Shown here: in pieces, positions 26,504-35,334 of the stretch | How the letters are laid out: each line of letters opens with the position of its first letter | Numbering within the stretch: position 1 is the stretch's first letter | Assembly (NCBI GenBank): GCA_963826795.1 | Contig: CAWGYT010000011.1 | Location: 124,001-188,000 of the forward strand | DNA length: 64,000 bases | Source of the DNA: CAWGYT01 sp963826795 | GTDB lineage: Bacteria > Planctomycetota > Planctomycetia > Pirellulales > Pirellulaceae | Direction: 5' to 3' | Program-made: the position numbers and the translations under genes | Notes under the pieces: model-generated | Databases searched by the model: none | What the model saw: the letters and a program-made list of their open reading frames with translations, nothing else | Told to the model about the DNA's origin: nothing

Positions 26504-28027
26504 ATGTTGCGCGAAATCCGTCAGACGAAGATCATTTTTACGATCGGACCGGCCACCGATCAGGAAACAATGCTGCGCCAATTGATCGAAGGCGGCGTCG
26601 ATGTTTGTCGCTTCAATATGGCACACGCCGACCACCACTGGTTCCGGCAGGCGATCGGCCGCGTCAAGTCGTCGTGCCAGGAGGTGGGCCGGCGGATTGC
26701 CTTGATGATGGATGTCAAAGGTCCCGAGATTCGGACTCGCGACGTGCCCGAGCCGATCGACTTGGAGCCGGATGATTTGATCGAATTTTTCTATGAACCG
26801 TCCGCCAGTCGAGTCACCGCCGGAGGCAACGGCCATTATCACGATAACGGCAATGGAAATGGAAACGGCAATGGAAACGGCAATGGAAATGGAAGCGGAA
26901 ATGGAAGCGGCAAGCGAGTTCCGCGCCGAATCGGCGTGAACTATCCCGGATTTACGGGCGACTTGAGCGTGGGCAATACGGTCCTGGTGGACAGCGGCCT
27001 GATTCGGATGGTGGCCGAGGACGTGACCCGCGACACGGTACGGTGTCGCGTGGTCATCCCGGGCCGACTTGGATCGCGGCGGCACATCAATCTGCCCGGC
27101 GTGAAGGTGAGGCTGCCGGCATTGACCGAAAAGGACATTGCGGACGTGCGGGTGGGGGTGGAAGAGGGGATTGATTTCTTCGCGCTCTCATTCGTCCGCG
27201 AAGCAAGCGACTTGACCGAGCTCCGCGGCGTGTTGCGCGGTTTGGGAAGCGACGCGCACGTGATTGCCAAGATCGAGGACGAGTCGGGCGTCGCGCATTT
27301 GGACAAGATACTCGGGGTCAGTGACGGCTTGATGGTGGCTCGCGGTGATCTAGGCATCGAGGTCCCGTTCGAGAATTTGCCGATTGTTCAGCGTCGCGCG
27401 GTGGAGGCCTGTTTGAGCGTCGGCAAGCCCGTGATTATTGCGACGCACATGCTGGAGTCGATGATTCAATCTCCCGTGCCGACGCGAGCCGAAATCACCG
27501 ACATCTCGAACTCGGTTCGCGAGCAGGCCGATTGCGTGATGTTGTCCGGCGAAACGACGGTCGGCAAGTATCCCGACCGCTGTATTGACGTGCTGAATCG
27601 CGTGGTGCGGAGCGTCCAGCGCGAACAGATTGGGCAACGAAACGAGCGGCTCGTACTGCAGACTCCGAAGGAAAAAATGTTGCGTTCGGCCGTCAATTTG
27701 GCCGAGGACCTATCCGGGGCGGGAATCATTGTGTTTACTCGGAGCGGCGACTTGCCTCGACTGCTTGCGGCCCAGCGTCCCAAGGCGTGTCCAATTTTTG
27801 CCTTCACGGACATCGAGCGGGTCTTCAACCGGATGATGATGTTGTGGGGCGTCGAACCCTTCCTGATGGATTTGGACGACGATCCGGAACAGTCGATCCT
27901 GAATGCTTTCAGCTATCTGAAACGCGCTGCCTGGGCCGAGGTTGGCGATCCGATGGTGGTGATCACCAACGTCTTGGGTCGCGAGCGGCGGATTATTGAC
28001 AGTCTGCAAGTCCGCGAGCTGGAGTGA
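26504..28027 (+). CDS. pyk: Pyruvate kinase with Asn/Gly low-complexity insert
   Basis: About 507 aa; it converts phosphoenolpyruvate and ADP to pyruvate and ATP. The ATG at 26504 begins MLREIRQTKIIFTIGPAT; a GTG at 26492 is possible but sits on the AGAAGG ribosome site. Key blocks are CRFNMAHAD, MMDVKGPEIRTR, ALTEKDIADV, FALSFVREASDL, VIAKIEDESG, LMVARGDLGIEVPFENLP and ATHMLESMIQSPVPTRAEITD. In the B domain, between YEPSASRVTAGG and KRVPRRIGVNYPG, about 30 residues of NG/SG repeats are inserted, encoded by 6-nt GGNAAY-like repeats (about 26848-26912). It is convergent with glgB, leaving 13 bases between them. Confidence 0.93.
   Translation: MLREIRQTKIIFTIGPATDQETMLRQLIEGGVDVCRFNMAHADHHWFRQAIGRVKSSCQEVGRRIALMMDVKGPEIRTRDVPEPIDLEPDDLIEFFYEPSASRVTAGGNGHYHDNGNGNGNGNGNGNGNGSGNGSGKRVPRRIGVNYPGFTGDLSVGNTVLVDSGLIRMVAEDVTRDTVRCRVVIPGRLGSRRHINLPGVKVRLPALTEKDIADVRVGVEEGIDFFALSFVREASDLTELRGVLRGLGSDAHVIAKIEDESGVAHLDKILGVSDGLMVARGDLGIEVPFENLPIVQRRAVEACLSVGKPVIIATHMLESMIQSPVPTRAEITDISNSVREQADCVMLSGETTVGKYPDRCIDVLNRVVRSVQREQIGQRNERLVLQTPKEKMLRSAVNLAEDLSGAGIIVFTRSGDLPRLLAAQRPKACPIFAFTDIERVFNRMMMLWGVEPFLMDLDDDPEQSILNAFSYLKRAAWAEVGDPMVVITNVLGRERRIIDSLQVRELE
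26848..26912 (+). repeat. 6-nt repeat tract (GGCAAT/GGAAAT/GGAAAC/GGAAGC) within pyk
   Basis: About eleven consecutive hexamers encode Asn-Gly and then Ser-Gly dipeptides inside the pyruvate kinase B domain. The unit is a multiple of three, so gain or loss of copies would keep the frame and only change loop length. Confidence 0.85.
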
Positions 28028-28040
28028 ATTCGCGGAGGGA

Positions 28041-29960
28041 TCAATACGCGTCCGGGCGAAACACGCTCAGGGCCAACGGGGGCAGCGTGAGGGCCAAGGA
28101 GAAGTGTCGTCCGTGCCAGGTACATGGCTCCGCTTGGACGCCCCCGAAATTGCCCATCCCGGATCCGCCGTACACGGGCGCATCGCTGTTGAGCAATTCC
28201 TTCCAAAGTCCCCCCGTATCAACTCCGATTCGGTAGTCGAACCGCGGCGCAGGTGTGAAATTAAAGACCGCCAGCTCGGGTGGTGAGTTTTGGTCACTGT
28301 GCCGCAAGAAGCTCAGGATGCTTTGCTGGCTGTCTTGAGCGTCCACCCACTCGAACCCGCGCGGATCGCAGTCTCGGCGGTGAAGCGAAGGCTCGGATCG
28401 GTACAGCGCGTTCAGGTCCTGAACCCATTGCAACAGTCCCTGGTGGTCCGGCTGCGTGATCAGCGACCAATCCAACTGCCGGTCATGATTCCAGTCGCCC
28501 CACTGACCAAATTCGCCACCCATGAACAGCAGCTTCTTACCGGGCTGCATCCACATGTAGCCCAGCAGCAGACGCAGATTCGCGAACTTCTGCCAGCGAT
28601 CACCGGGCATCTTATCCAAGAGGGAGCCTTTGCCGTGGACCACCTCGTCGTGGGATAGCGGCAACACGTAGTTTTCGCTGAATGCATAATTTGAGCGAAA
28701 CGTGAGGGCCCCATGTTGATGTTTGCGGTGGATCGGGTCCTTCGCAAAGTAGCCGAGCGTATCGTGCATCCATCCCATGTCCCATTTCGCACCGAACCCC
28801 AACCCGCCGACGTAAACCGGACGCGACACCATCGGCCAAGCGGTGGATTCCTCGGCGATGGTGATCGTGTCGGGATACGATTGATAGACGGCGCGATTCA
28901 GCTGCCGCAGAAACGAGACGGCCTCCAGGTTCTCATTGCCACCATATTCGTTGGGAATCCATTCGCCCGGCTGCCGCGAGTAGTCCAGGTACAGCATCGA
29001 GGCGACGGCGTCGACGCGCAAGCCGTCGGCGTGATACTTGTCCAGCCAGAACATCGCGCTGCTCAGCAGAAATGCTCGCACTTCATGACGGCCGTAGTTG
29101 AACAGACAGGTGTGCCAGTCGGGATGCCAGCCCTTACGGCGGTCCGCGTGCTCGTAGAGATGCGTTCCGTCGAAGAAGGTCAAACCGTGTTCGTCTGACG
29201 TAAAATGCGACGGCACCCAGTCCAGAATGACGCCGATCCCATGCTGGTGGAGATGATCGATCAAGAACATCAGGTCTTGCGGCGACCCGTATCGGCTGGT
29301 CGCGGCGAAATAGCCGGTCGACTGGTAACCCCATGATCCATAGAAGGGATGCTCCATGATGGGCATCAATTCCACATGCGTGAAACCCAGTCGCGTGACG
29401 TATTCCGCCAACGGCTGGGCCAACTCGCGATAGTTCGGTAAACGCATCTCATCGGACGAGAATCGTGCCCAGGACCCGAGATGAAGCTCATAGATCGAGA
29501 TCGGCGCGTCAAGTCGGTTCGCCGTCTGCCGGCGCTCCATCCATTCAGTATCCATCCACTCGTAATCGAGATTGCACACGATCGACGCGGTCTGCGGGGA
29601 GACTTCCGCGCTAAAGCAGAACGGATCTGTCTTGTCGACGCAGTAGTCGTCGTGCTGAGAGTGAACGAAGTACTTGTACCGAGTCCCCGGGCCGATATCC
29701 CGTAGAAAGCCGTGCCAGATTCCCGAATTGCCGAGTGGCTGCAGACGATGCGTATCCTTGGCCCAGTTGTTGAAATCACCCGTGACGGCAACCTGCGCCG
29801 CGTTCGGTGCCCAGACGGCGAAGCGAGTCCCTTGGAGACCATCCATTTCGATGACGTGGGCTCCCAGTTTCTCATAAAGCCGCTGATGAGTACCTTCGTT
29901 GAACAAGTGAAGGTCGTGAGCCGTCAGCCAGCACGCGACGTGCGTTTCTGAGTTGAGCAT
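28041..29960 (-). CDS. glgB: 1,4-alpha-glucan branching enzyme (GH13)
   Basis: A 639-aa enzyme that makes alpha-1,6 branches in glycogen. The ATG at 29960 (MLNSETHVACW) is preferred over the TTG at 29975. The CBM48-like N-terminal domain (FAVWAPNAAQVAVTGDFNNW) is followed by the GH13 barrel: HVELMPIMEHPFYGSWGYQ, ILDWVPSHF, GLRVDAVASMLYLDYSR with the nucleophile Asp, and TIAEESTAWPMVSRP with the acid Glu. Then come YVLPLSHDEVVHGKGSLLDK and the C-terminal beta domain. It lacks the extra N1 domain of long forms (E. coli GlgB has 728 aa). It lies 35 bases downstream of amylosucrase on the same strand, so the branched glucan is probably made from amylosucrase product. Confidence 0.95.
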   Translation of the reverse strand: MLNSETHVACWLTAHDLHLFNEGTHQRLYEKLGAHVIEMDGLQGTRFAVWAPNAAQVAVTGDFNNWAKDTHRLQPLGNSGIWHGFLRDIGPGTRYKYFVHSQHDDYCVDKTDPFCFSAEVSPQTASIVCNLDYEWMDTEWMERRQTANRLDAPISIYELHLGSWARFSSDEMRLPNYRELAQPLAEYVTRLGFTHVELMPIMEHPFYGSWGYQSTGYFAATSRYGSPQDLMFLIDHLHQHGIGVILDWVPSHFTSDEHGLTFFDGTHLYEHADRRKGWHPDWHTCLFNYGRHEVRAFLLSSAMFWLDKYHADGLRVDAVASMLYLDYSRQPGEWIPNEYGGNENLEAVSFLRQLNRAVYQSYPDTITIAEESTAWPMVSRPVYVGGLGFGAKWDMGWMHDTLGYFAKDPIHRKHQHGALTFRSNYAFSENYVLPLSHDEVVHGKGSLLDKMPGDRWQKFANLRLLLGYMWMQPGKKLLFMGGEFGQWGDWNHDRQLDWSLITQPDHQGLLQWVQDLNALYRSEPSLHRRDCDPRGFEWVDAQDSQQSILSFLRHSDQNSPPELAVFNFTPAPRFDYRIGVDTGGLWKELLNSDAPVYGGSGMGNFGGVQAEPCTWHGRHFSLALTLPPLALSVFRPDAY

Positions 29961-29995
29961 GGATCGGCCCCCCAATCGTGATCAGCGTCCGACGT

Positions 29996-31953
29996 TTAGC
30001 GTGGCCGCGCGAGGACGACAAACTGGTAAGGTTCGAGAGTCATTTCGTGCAGCGCGGTGATGACGCTGCCGGCCACCATGTCGACGACCGTCTTTCGGAG
30101 TCCAATTCCGCGGAGCCGACGGCCTTCGAGCTGCTGCGTATCCTCGGAAAAATTGGCGAGCACCAGCACGGTGTGCTCGCCCTGATTCCGGAAATACCCG
30201 AACACATGGTCGTTCCCGGTATTGATGAACTCGGTCTCAGCGCGGTCGAACGCCAGGTGTTGCTGTCGCAGCTGGACCAATCGCAAAAGTCCCTGAAAGA
30301 CACGTCCCGCGGGTGTTTCGGTTTGGTTTCGTTCTTCCGCTCGCGTCCAGTCGAAACGGGGACGATGTACCCAGCGGGAATCGCCCAGCTTGTTCATGTC
30401 GGATTCGTAGTCGTAGTCGTTCAAGGTGGCGATTTCGTCGCCCAAGTAGATCAGCGGAATCCCGCCGATCGTCATGATCACGCCGTGCAACAGCAGGATT
30501 CGGCGAATCGCCAACTCGACCCGATGCGGATCATTCTCGGCCAAGGCCTGCTCCAAACCGACCAGCGAGGCGGTCGTCCCCGAGACGCGTGCGTCGCCCG
30601 TGGTGGGATTCACCTGAAACGGCAGCCCTCGGGCGAAGCTGCCCGGGAATTGACCCGTGTAGAACTGCGTCAGAAACCGCCGATGGTCGCGCGCATCGAA
30701 ACCGGCCGCCGCAATGTCTTCGTCCGAGAACGCCCAGCCGATGTCGTCATGGCAGCGGATGTAATTCGCCCAATCGCAGTCGCCCGGGATTTGAAATCGC
30801 CGCTCCATCGCGTAGCGCAACGACTTCACTTCACGTGTCGCGAGTGAGTTCCAGAGCAGGGCCATTAGCTGAGGATTGTAGGAAAGCTGGCACTCATCGC
30901 GATCAATGTACTTGCCGACTTCGTCCGGATGCACGATGGCTTCGGACTTCAGCGCCATGGCCGGCGCCACGATTTTCGCCGCCGCACTGAAGGCGCGAAT
31001 CACCAGATGCGCACCGGCAGGTTCTGACAGTCCGTCCCCAACTGCTTCCACAGAAAGGCGACGGCATCGAACCGTAAGACCTCAACACCCTGGTTCGCCA
31101 GAAAGAGCATTTCTTCGAGCATTCGGTTAAACACGATGGGATTCTCGTAATTGAGATCCCACTGATAGTTATGAAACGTCGTCCACACCCACTTCTTCAA
31201 ACCGCTCCGATACGTAAACGCACCTGCGTGGTCGTCCGGGAAGACGTCTCCCATGCTTTTCTCGAAGGCATCCGGCATCGACCGATCGGGATACATCCGG
31301 AAGTACTCCTGGTACTCCCGATCTCCGCCGATCGCTCGCTGTGCCCAGATGTGTTCGTCCGAGGTGTGATTGAGGACGAAATCGAGCACCAACGAGATTC
31401 CGTGGTGCCGCAGCAATTTGGCCAGTTCGGCCAGTTCTTCCATGCTGCCCAACCGCTCGTCGATCGTGCGGTAATCGCTCACGGCGTATCCGCCGTCGTT
31501 GTCGGCGTCGGGCACGCGGAACAAGGGCATCAAGTGCAGATAGGTGATGCCGAGTTCCTTGAGGTAAGGGATCCGCTCTCTGAGGCCGCCTAGGTCGTCC
31601 GCGAAAAGATCGACGTAGCACATCCCGCCGACCATTCGGTGCGAGCGAAACCAACTGGGATCGGTCTCGCGCAGTGCGTCAAGTGCCTTGAGTTCGTCGG
31701 GCCGAGCCATCCACATTTCGGTGGCGGAAACGAGAATCATTTCAAGGTGGTAGAAGAAATCGTAGTGATGGCCGTAAAGCTGATAGAGGCTGGAAAAGAG
31801 TGCCGGAAAGTGAGTTCTCAACCGGTTGCTGTACGACTCCCATTCCTCGGCCTCCAGATCCACCGCGAAACGTTGCTGCAAACGCGGTAGCAAGCGCGAG
31901 AGCGTCTTGTCAATTTGTTCCTTGGGAATGGGCGTAGGGGCTGGCTGAAGCAT
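29996..31953 (-). CDS. Amylosucrase (GH13_4), frameshifted
   Basis: About 652 aa once joined; it turns sucrose into an alpha-1,4-glucan plus fructose. The ATG at 31953 has AAGGA eight bases upstream. The first part (31953-31000) has the N-terminal helical domain, then YLHLMPLFRVPDADNDGGYAV, LVLDFVLNHTSDEH, FHNYQWDLNYENPIVFN and GVEVLRFDAVAFLWKQLGT with the nucleophile Asp, and runs out at QNLPVRIW. The second part resumes in another frame at HLVIRAFSAAAKIVAPA and contains KSEAIVHPDEVGKYI (acid Glu), YIRCHDDIGW, GSFARGLPFQVNP and IPLIYLGDEIATLND. One base is missing near 31013. The order and residues match known amylosucrases throughout. Upstream partner in a sucrose-to-glycogen pair with glgB. 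Confidence 0.9.
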
Positions 31954-32147
31954 TGACGATCCTTGAGTCCAATCGGGTGGTCGTGGGCGCGTGACGTGGA
32001 GGAGGGAGTGCACCGAAGTTTCGCGTGCAGGTATCGAACAGGCCGCCGTGCGTTCGATCGAAACGGGCACCGCGTTGCGTCCTTCTCCCAAGTCTAAGCC
32101 ATGCCCAGGAATCGAGGAACCGCAGGTTTTCGATTTCCCACTCCGCT

Positions 32148-32924
32148 CTAGACCCGCTGGTTCCACCAGGCCACGACGTCCAATCGGCGAGCGAAATACA
32201 GTGTTGCGGGCGGGCCGGACAGGTCGATTCCGAGCGCCGAGGTCATGTTCAGATCCTGAATCTCGCACTCCGCCTCCTGAAGTGGCCACGGCAGATGGTG
32301 GATTTCTCCGCAGAGCACGCGGCCCCGCGGATCTTGCGTGTAAAGGCAGTACCGTTCGGTGAGCCAATTCGCGAGCGTCCCGGGTTGACCTGGGGCGGGT
32401 GAGCTGCCGCGCGCGGGACGGTAGCGCATGGAAAGCGAGGCAGGTGCTGCCGCAGGATCCGTCCGCGCGCTGCGATAGCAAAGCCAACCGTCCGCGTCGG
32501 ATATGCTTGCCATCCGCGCATGGAAGTAAGGCAAGTGAAAGAAACGACGCGCGCCCCAGACGGCCAAAGGGCTCGCCGCATCCAGCGAAAAAAACAGCAC
32601 GCCTGGCTTGCCTTGGTAGCGGACATAGGTTCGGACGTTCAGCTCCAGGAACCGCGATGGATTCGGCGCGGGGACGAACCTCGGAATGGCCGGCAAGCCG
32701 CGTGGCCGTACGCCTCTCATCCCGAACGGCACGATCCCCAGCCAGGCTCGATCCTCGTACGTATCCAGTTCAAACGCGGTCGGAATCAACCGCCGTAGCG
32801 CGGCGGGCTCGAGCGCCCAATGCGCGAACAGCAAATCGCTCCAGATCATCGACACAACCCAAGGCCGTTTTGGCAAGGGATAGGGCCGACCGGCGATTTG
32901 CCGCAATAAGAAGGAGCTTCGCAT
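32148..32924 (-). CDS. DUF2071 domain-containing protein (YqjF-like)
   Basis: A 258-aa protein with the DUF2071 signature: WVVSMIWSDLLFAHWALEPAALRRLIP, AWLGIVPFGMRGVRPRGLPAIP, FLELNVRTYVRYQGKPGVLFFSLDAASPLAV and LPYFHARMAS. There is no signal peptide or membrane segment. The family has an acetoacetate-decarboxylase-like fold but no general assigned reaction. It lies upstream of amylosucrase on the same strand, with a 194-bp gap, so co-transcription is not certain. Confidence 0.87.
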   Translation of the reverse strand: MRSSFLLRQIAGRPYPLPKRPWVVSMIWSDLLFAHWALEPAALRRLIPTAFELDTYEDRAWLGIVPFGMRGVRPRGLPAIPRFVPAPNPSRFLELNVRTYVRYQGKPGVLFFSLDAASPLAVWGARRFFHLPYFHARMASISDADGWLCYRSARTDPAAAPASLSMRYRPARGSSPAPGQPGTLANWLTERYCLYTQDPRGRVLCGEIHHLPWPLQEAECEIQDLNMTSALGIDLSGPPATLYFARRLDVVAWWNQRV

Positions 32925-33226
32925 TCGCGGCCGATCGAGAGGCGGTTGTTGCAGACGGCAGCGACCACGCCCAGGCGGTGCTCGTGCCGCCGCACTGGCA
33001 CGCGTTGTTCGTGCCGCCGCACTGGTGAGATTCGCGACGTTCTGCTACAGAAAGGGGGCGGGACTTGAAACGCAGATCACCGGTAGTGGCGATTCCACGA
33101 TTCCTGCCACGAGTATAACGTGGATCGGCGGCCACGTGGCAGTGCCGCAGTCCGCTCCGGTGCGAGAAGGTTCCTGCGGGTCCAACCATCCACCTCGCAC
33201 GCTCGATTCCGTCACACTCGCCGTTC
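32925..33226. other. Divergent intergenic region with a short direct repeat
   Basis: This 302-bp gap between the DUF2071 gene (minus) and the ABC ATPase (plus) should hold both promoters. It contains two copies of TCGTGCCGCCGCACTGG 26 bases apart (about 32982 and 33008). No gene or RNA recognised. Confidence 0.45.
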
Positions 33227-33952
33227 ATGAACGCTCGCCCCCCTCAACCCTTGATCGTCGTGGCCGAACTCGCCCGCACCTACCGCGTGGGCTCCACGGA
33301 AATCCCGGCCCTGCGAGGATTGGATCTCGAGGTGAACTCGGGAGAGTTTCTGGGCGTTGTCGGTGTCAGCGGCTCGGGGAAATCGACGCTGCTGCACCTG
33401 CTCGGCGGACTCGATTCGCCCGATCGCGGTTCGATTCAGGTGGCCGGTCGTGACTTGCTGCGGATGAGTCCACACGAGCGGACGCTGTATCGGCGTCAAA
33501 TGGTGGGATTCGTCTTCCAATCGTTTTACCTGGTTCCCAACCTGACTGCCGAGCAAAACGTGAGGCTGGCGGTGACCTTCCAGGGCACGTACGGTCCGGA
33601 GCGAAGTCGCAAAGTCGCGGACGCTTTGCACCGGGTCGGGCTGTCCGATCGTGCTCGACACAAACCGAGTCAGCTCAGCGGCGGTGAGCAGCAGCGCGTC
33701 TCGTTCGCACGGGCGATGGTCCATCAACCACATATCCTCTTGGCCGATGAGCCGACCGGCAACCTTGACCATGCCACGGCCAAGCGACTGCTGGACTTGA
33801 TCGATTCCATTCGTCAGGATGCCGGGATGACGGTCGTGATGGTGACGCATGACGAAGATCTGGTCGCTCCCTACTGTACGCAAGTGATCCGCCTGCGCGA
33901 TGGCCGACGAATCGACGGGCCCAAGCCCAATCCTGCCAGCGAACCAAACTGA
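33227..33952 (+). CDS. ABC transporter ATP-binding protein (MacB/LolD type)
   Basis: A 241-aa nucleotide-binding subunit with Walker A GVSGSGKST, Q-loop FVFQSFYLV, signature LSGGEQQRVSFARAMVHQP, Walker B ILLADEPTGNLD and H-loop MVTHDED. The stop overlaps the permease start by one base (TGATG), which shows translational coupling. It resembles the ATPase at 2158-2862 but belongs to a separate two-gene unit with no adaptor next to it. Cargo unknown. Confidence 0.93.
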   Translation: MNARPPQPLIVVAELARTYRVGSTEIPALRGLDLEVNSGEFLGVVGVSGSGKSTLLHLLGGLDSPDRGSIQVAGRDLLRMSPHERTLYRRQMVGFVFQSFYLVPNLTAEQNVRLAVTFQGTYGPERSRKVADALHRVGLSDRARHKPSQLSGGEQQRVSFARAMVHQPHILLADEPTGNLDHATAKRLLDLIDSIRQDAGMTVVMVTHDEDLVAPYCTQVIRLRDGRRIDGPKPNPASEPN

Positions 33953-35334
33953 TGCGAACTTGGGAACTCGTCCGTTTCGCCTTTGAGAACTCACTTCGTG
34001 CGCGCGTGCGAACGACGCTGACGATGCTGGGCATTGCCATCGCCAGCGGTTCGCTGGTTTGCATGGTCGCATTCGTGCTGGGACTGCGGCAACAAGTCGA
34101 AGCGCCAATCCAGAAACTTGGCCTGCTCAACAACATCGAAGTCCGGCCGAAGGCGGCGAGTTCGAGCGAACCGAACCCGGCATCGAATGAGGATAATTCG
34201 ACCGACGAGGAGGTCGCCGCGGAACCGTCGGGTGCGGCGACCGAAACGGCGCGGGCAGAAACAGCGGTGCTGGACGATGCGATGTTGGCGCGATTCGAGG
34301 CAATCGAAGGCGTCGAGTACGCCTACCCGGATTTTCGGCTTTCGGAGATCCAGTTGACCTATGAATCCAAAACGGAAACCAGCTACGCGATCGGCCTGCC
34401 GCGCGAAGTGGCGCTGACCGGGATGTATTCCGATCTGCTCGTCGCCGGCGATTTTTTCGCGCTGGGAGACGAAGCCGAAGCGATCCTGGGTGAGGAAACC
34501 GCCAAGAAGCTCGGATTCGCGACCGCGGAGGCGGCCATCGGCCAAACGATCCAGATCAAAGCGGCGGGGCTGGTGACATCGGCCGAGTCGACGAGCCAGT
34601 TTTCGCTCCGCACGCAGCAACTCCCGGTGCGCGTCGTCGGGGTGTACCGGCCGCCCGGCTTTGCCACACGAATCGGCGCCGACTCGATTCTGCTGCCCGT
34701 TGACTTGATGCGCGACCTGCCGGGCACGCTCATCGAACGCAGTTTGCGACGACTTCGATCCGGCGTTGCGGAAGGCGTCGATGGATTTCCCGAGGTCGTT
34801 GTCCGCGTTCGCAATCCGTTGGATGTGCGGAAAGTGGAGAAGGCGATTCAGGCGCTGGGCTTCGAGACCGATGCGGTGCTGAACCGGATCGAGGATGCGC
34901 GACGGTTCTTCGTCTTCATGCAACTGCTGCTGGCATCCGTCGGGACCGTGGCGCTGGTCGTGGCCGGTTTCGGAATCTTGAATACACTGCTGATGTCCGT
35001 CATGGAACGCTACCAGGAGATCGGCGTCTACAAGGCGATCGGCGCGTCCAACGGCGACCTGCGCGTGATCTTTCTGAGCGAAGCCGCGCTGCTGGGACTC
35101 ATGGGCGGGTTGACCGGTCTTGTGCTCGCGCGTGTCGTGAGCTGGATCCTGCAGATCGGGATCGATATCTACGCCACTCGAGAAGGTGTCGCCGGACCAC
35201 TCACGATGTTTCAGTTTCCACTCTGGTTGCTTTCGGGAGCGGTTGCCTATGCGCTGCTCGTCAGCCTGATCAGCGGTTGGTATCCGGCCTCCCGAGCCGC
35301 GCGCGTCGATCCGATCCAGGCCTTGCGGCGGTAA
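33952..35334 (+). CDS. MacB-like ABC permease (FtsX domain)
   Basis: A 460-aa membrane protein of standard MacB layout: one N-terminal membrane helix (TLTMLGIAIASGSLVCMVAFVL), a MacB_PCD periplasmic domain, then three C-terminal helices (VGTVALVVAGFGILNTLLM, AALLGLMGGLTGLVLARVV, PLWLLSGAVAYALLVSLIS), ending in YPASRAARVDPIQALRR, the usual end of the family. Between the first helix and the PCD core lies an unusual acidic Ser/Glu/Ala-rich linker (about 65-105). It is coupled to the ATPase. A matching adaptor could be the HlyD protein at 41596-42834 (inference only). Confidence 0.92.
   Translation: MRTWELVRFAFENSLRARVRTTLTMLGIAIASGSLVCMVAFVLGLRQQVEAPIQKLGLLNNIEVRPKAASSSEPNPASNEDNSTDEEVAAEPSGAATETARAETAVLDDAMLARFEAIEGVEYAYPDFRLSEIQLTYESKTETSYAIGLPREVALTGMYSDLLVAGDFFALGDEAEAILGEETAKKLGFATAEAAIGQTIQIKAAGLVTSAESTSQFSLRTQQLPVRVVGVYRPPGFATRIGADSILLPVDLMRDLPGTLIERSLRRLRSGVAEGVDGFPEVVVRVRNPLDVRKVEKAIQALGFETDAVLNRIEDARRFFVFMQLLLASVGTVALVVAGFGILNTLLMSVMERYQEIGVYKAIGASNGDLRVIFLSEAALLGLMGGLTGLVLARVVSWILQIGIDIYATREGVAGPLTMFQFPLWLLSGAVAYALLVSLISGWYPASRAARVDPIQALRR

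Noticed and set aside
26018..27085. 355-aa minus-strand frame opposite pyruvate kinase
   Set aside because: It is antisense to the conserved pyk sequence and includes a translated Ile/Ser repeat from the hexamer tract.
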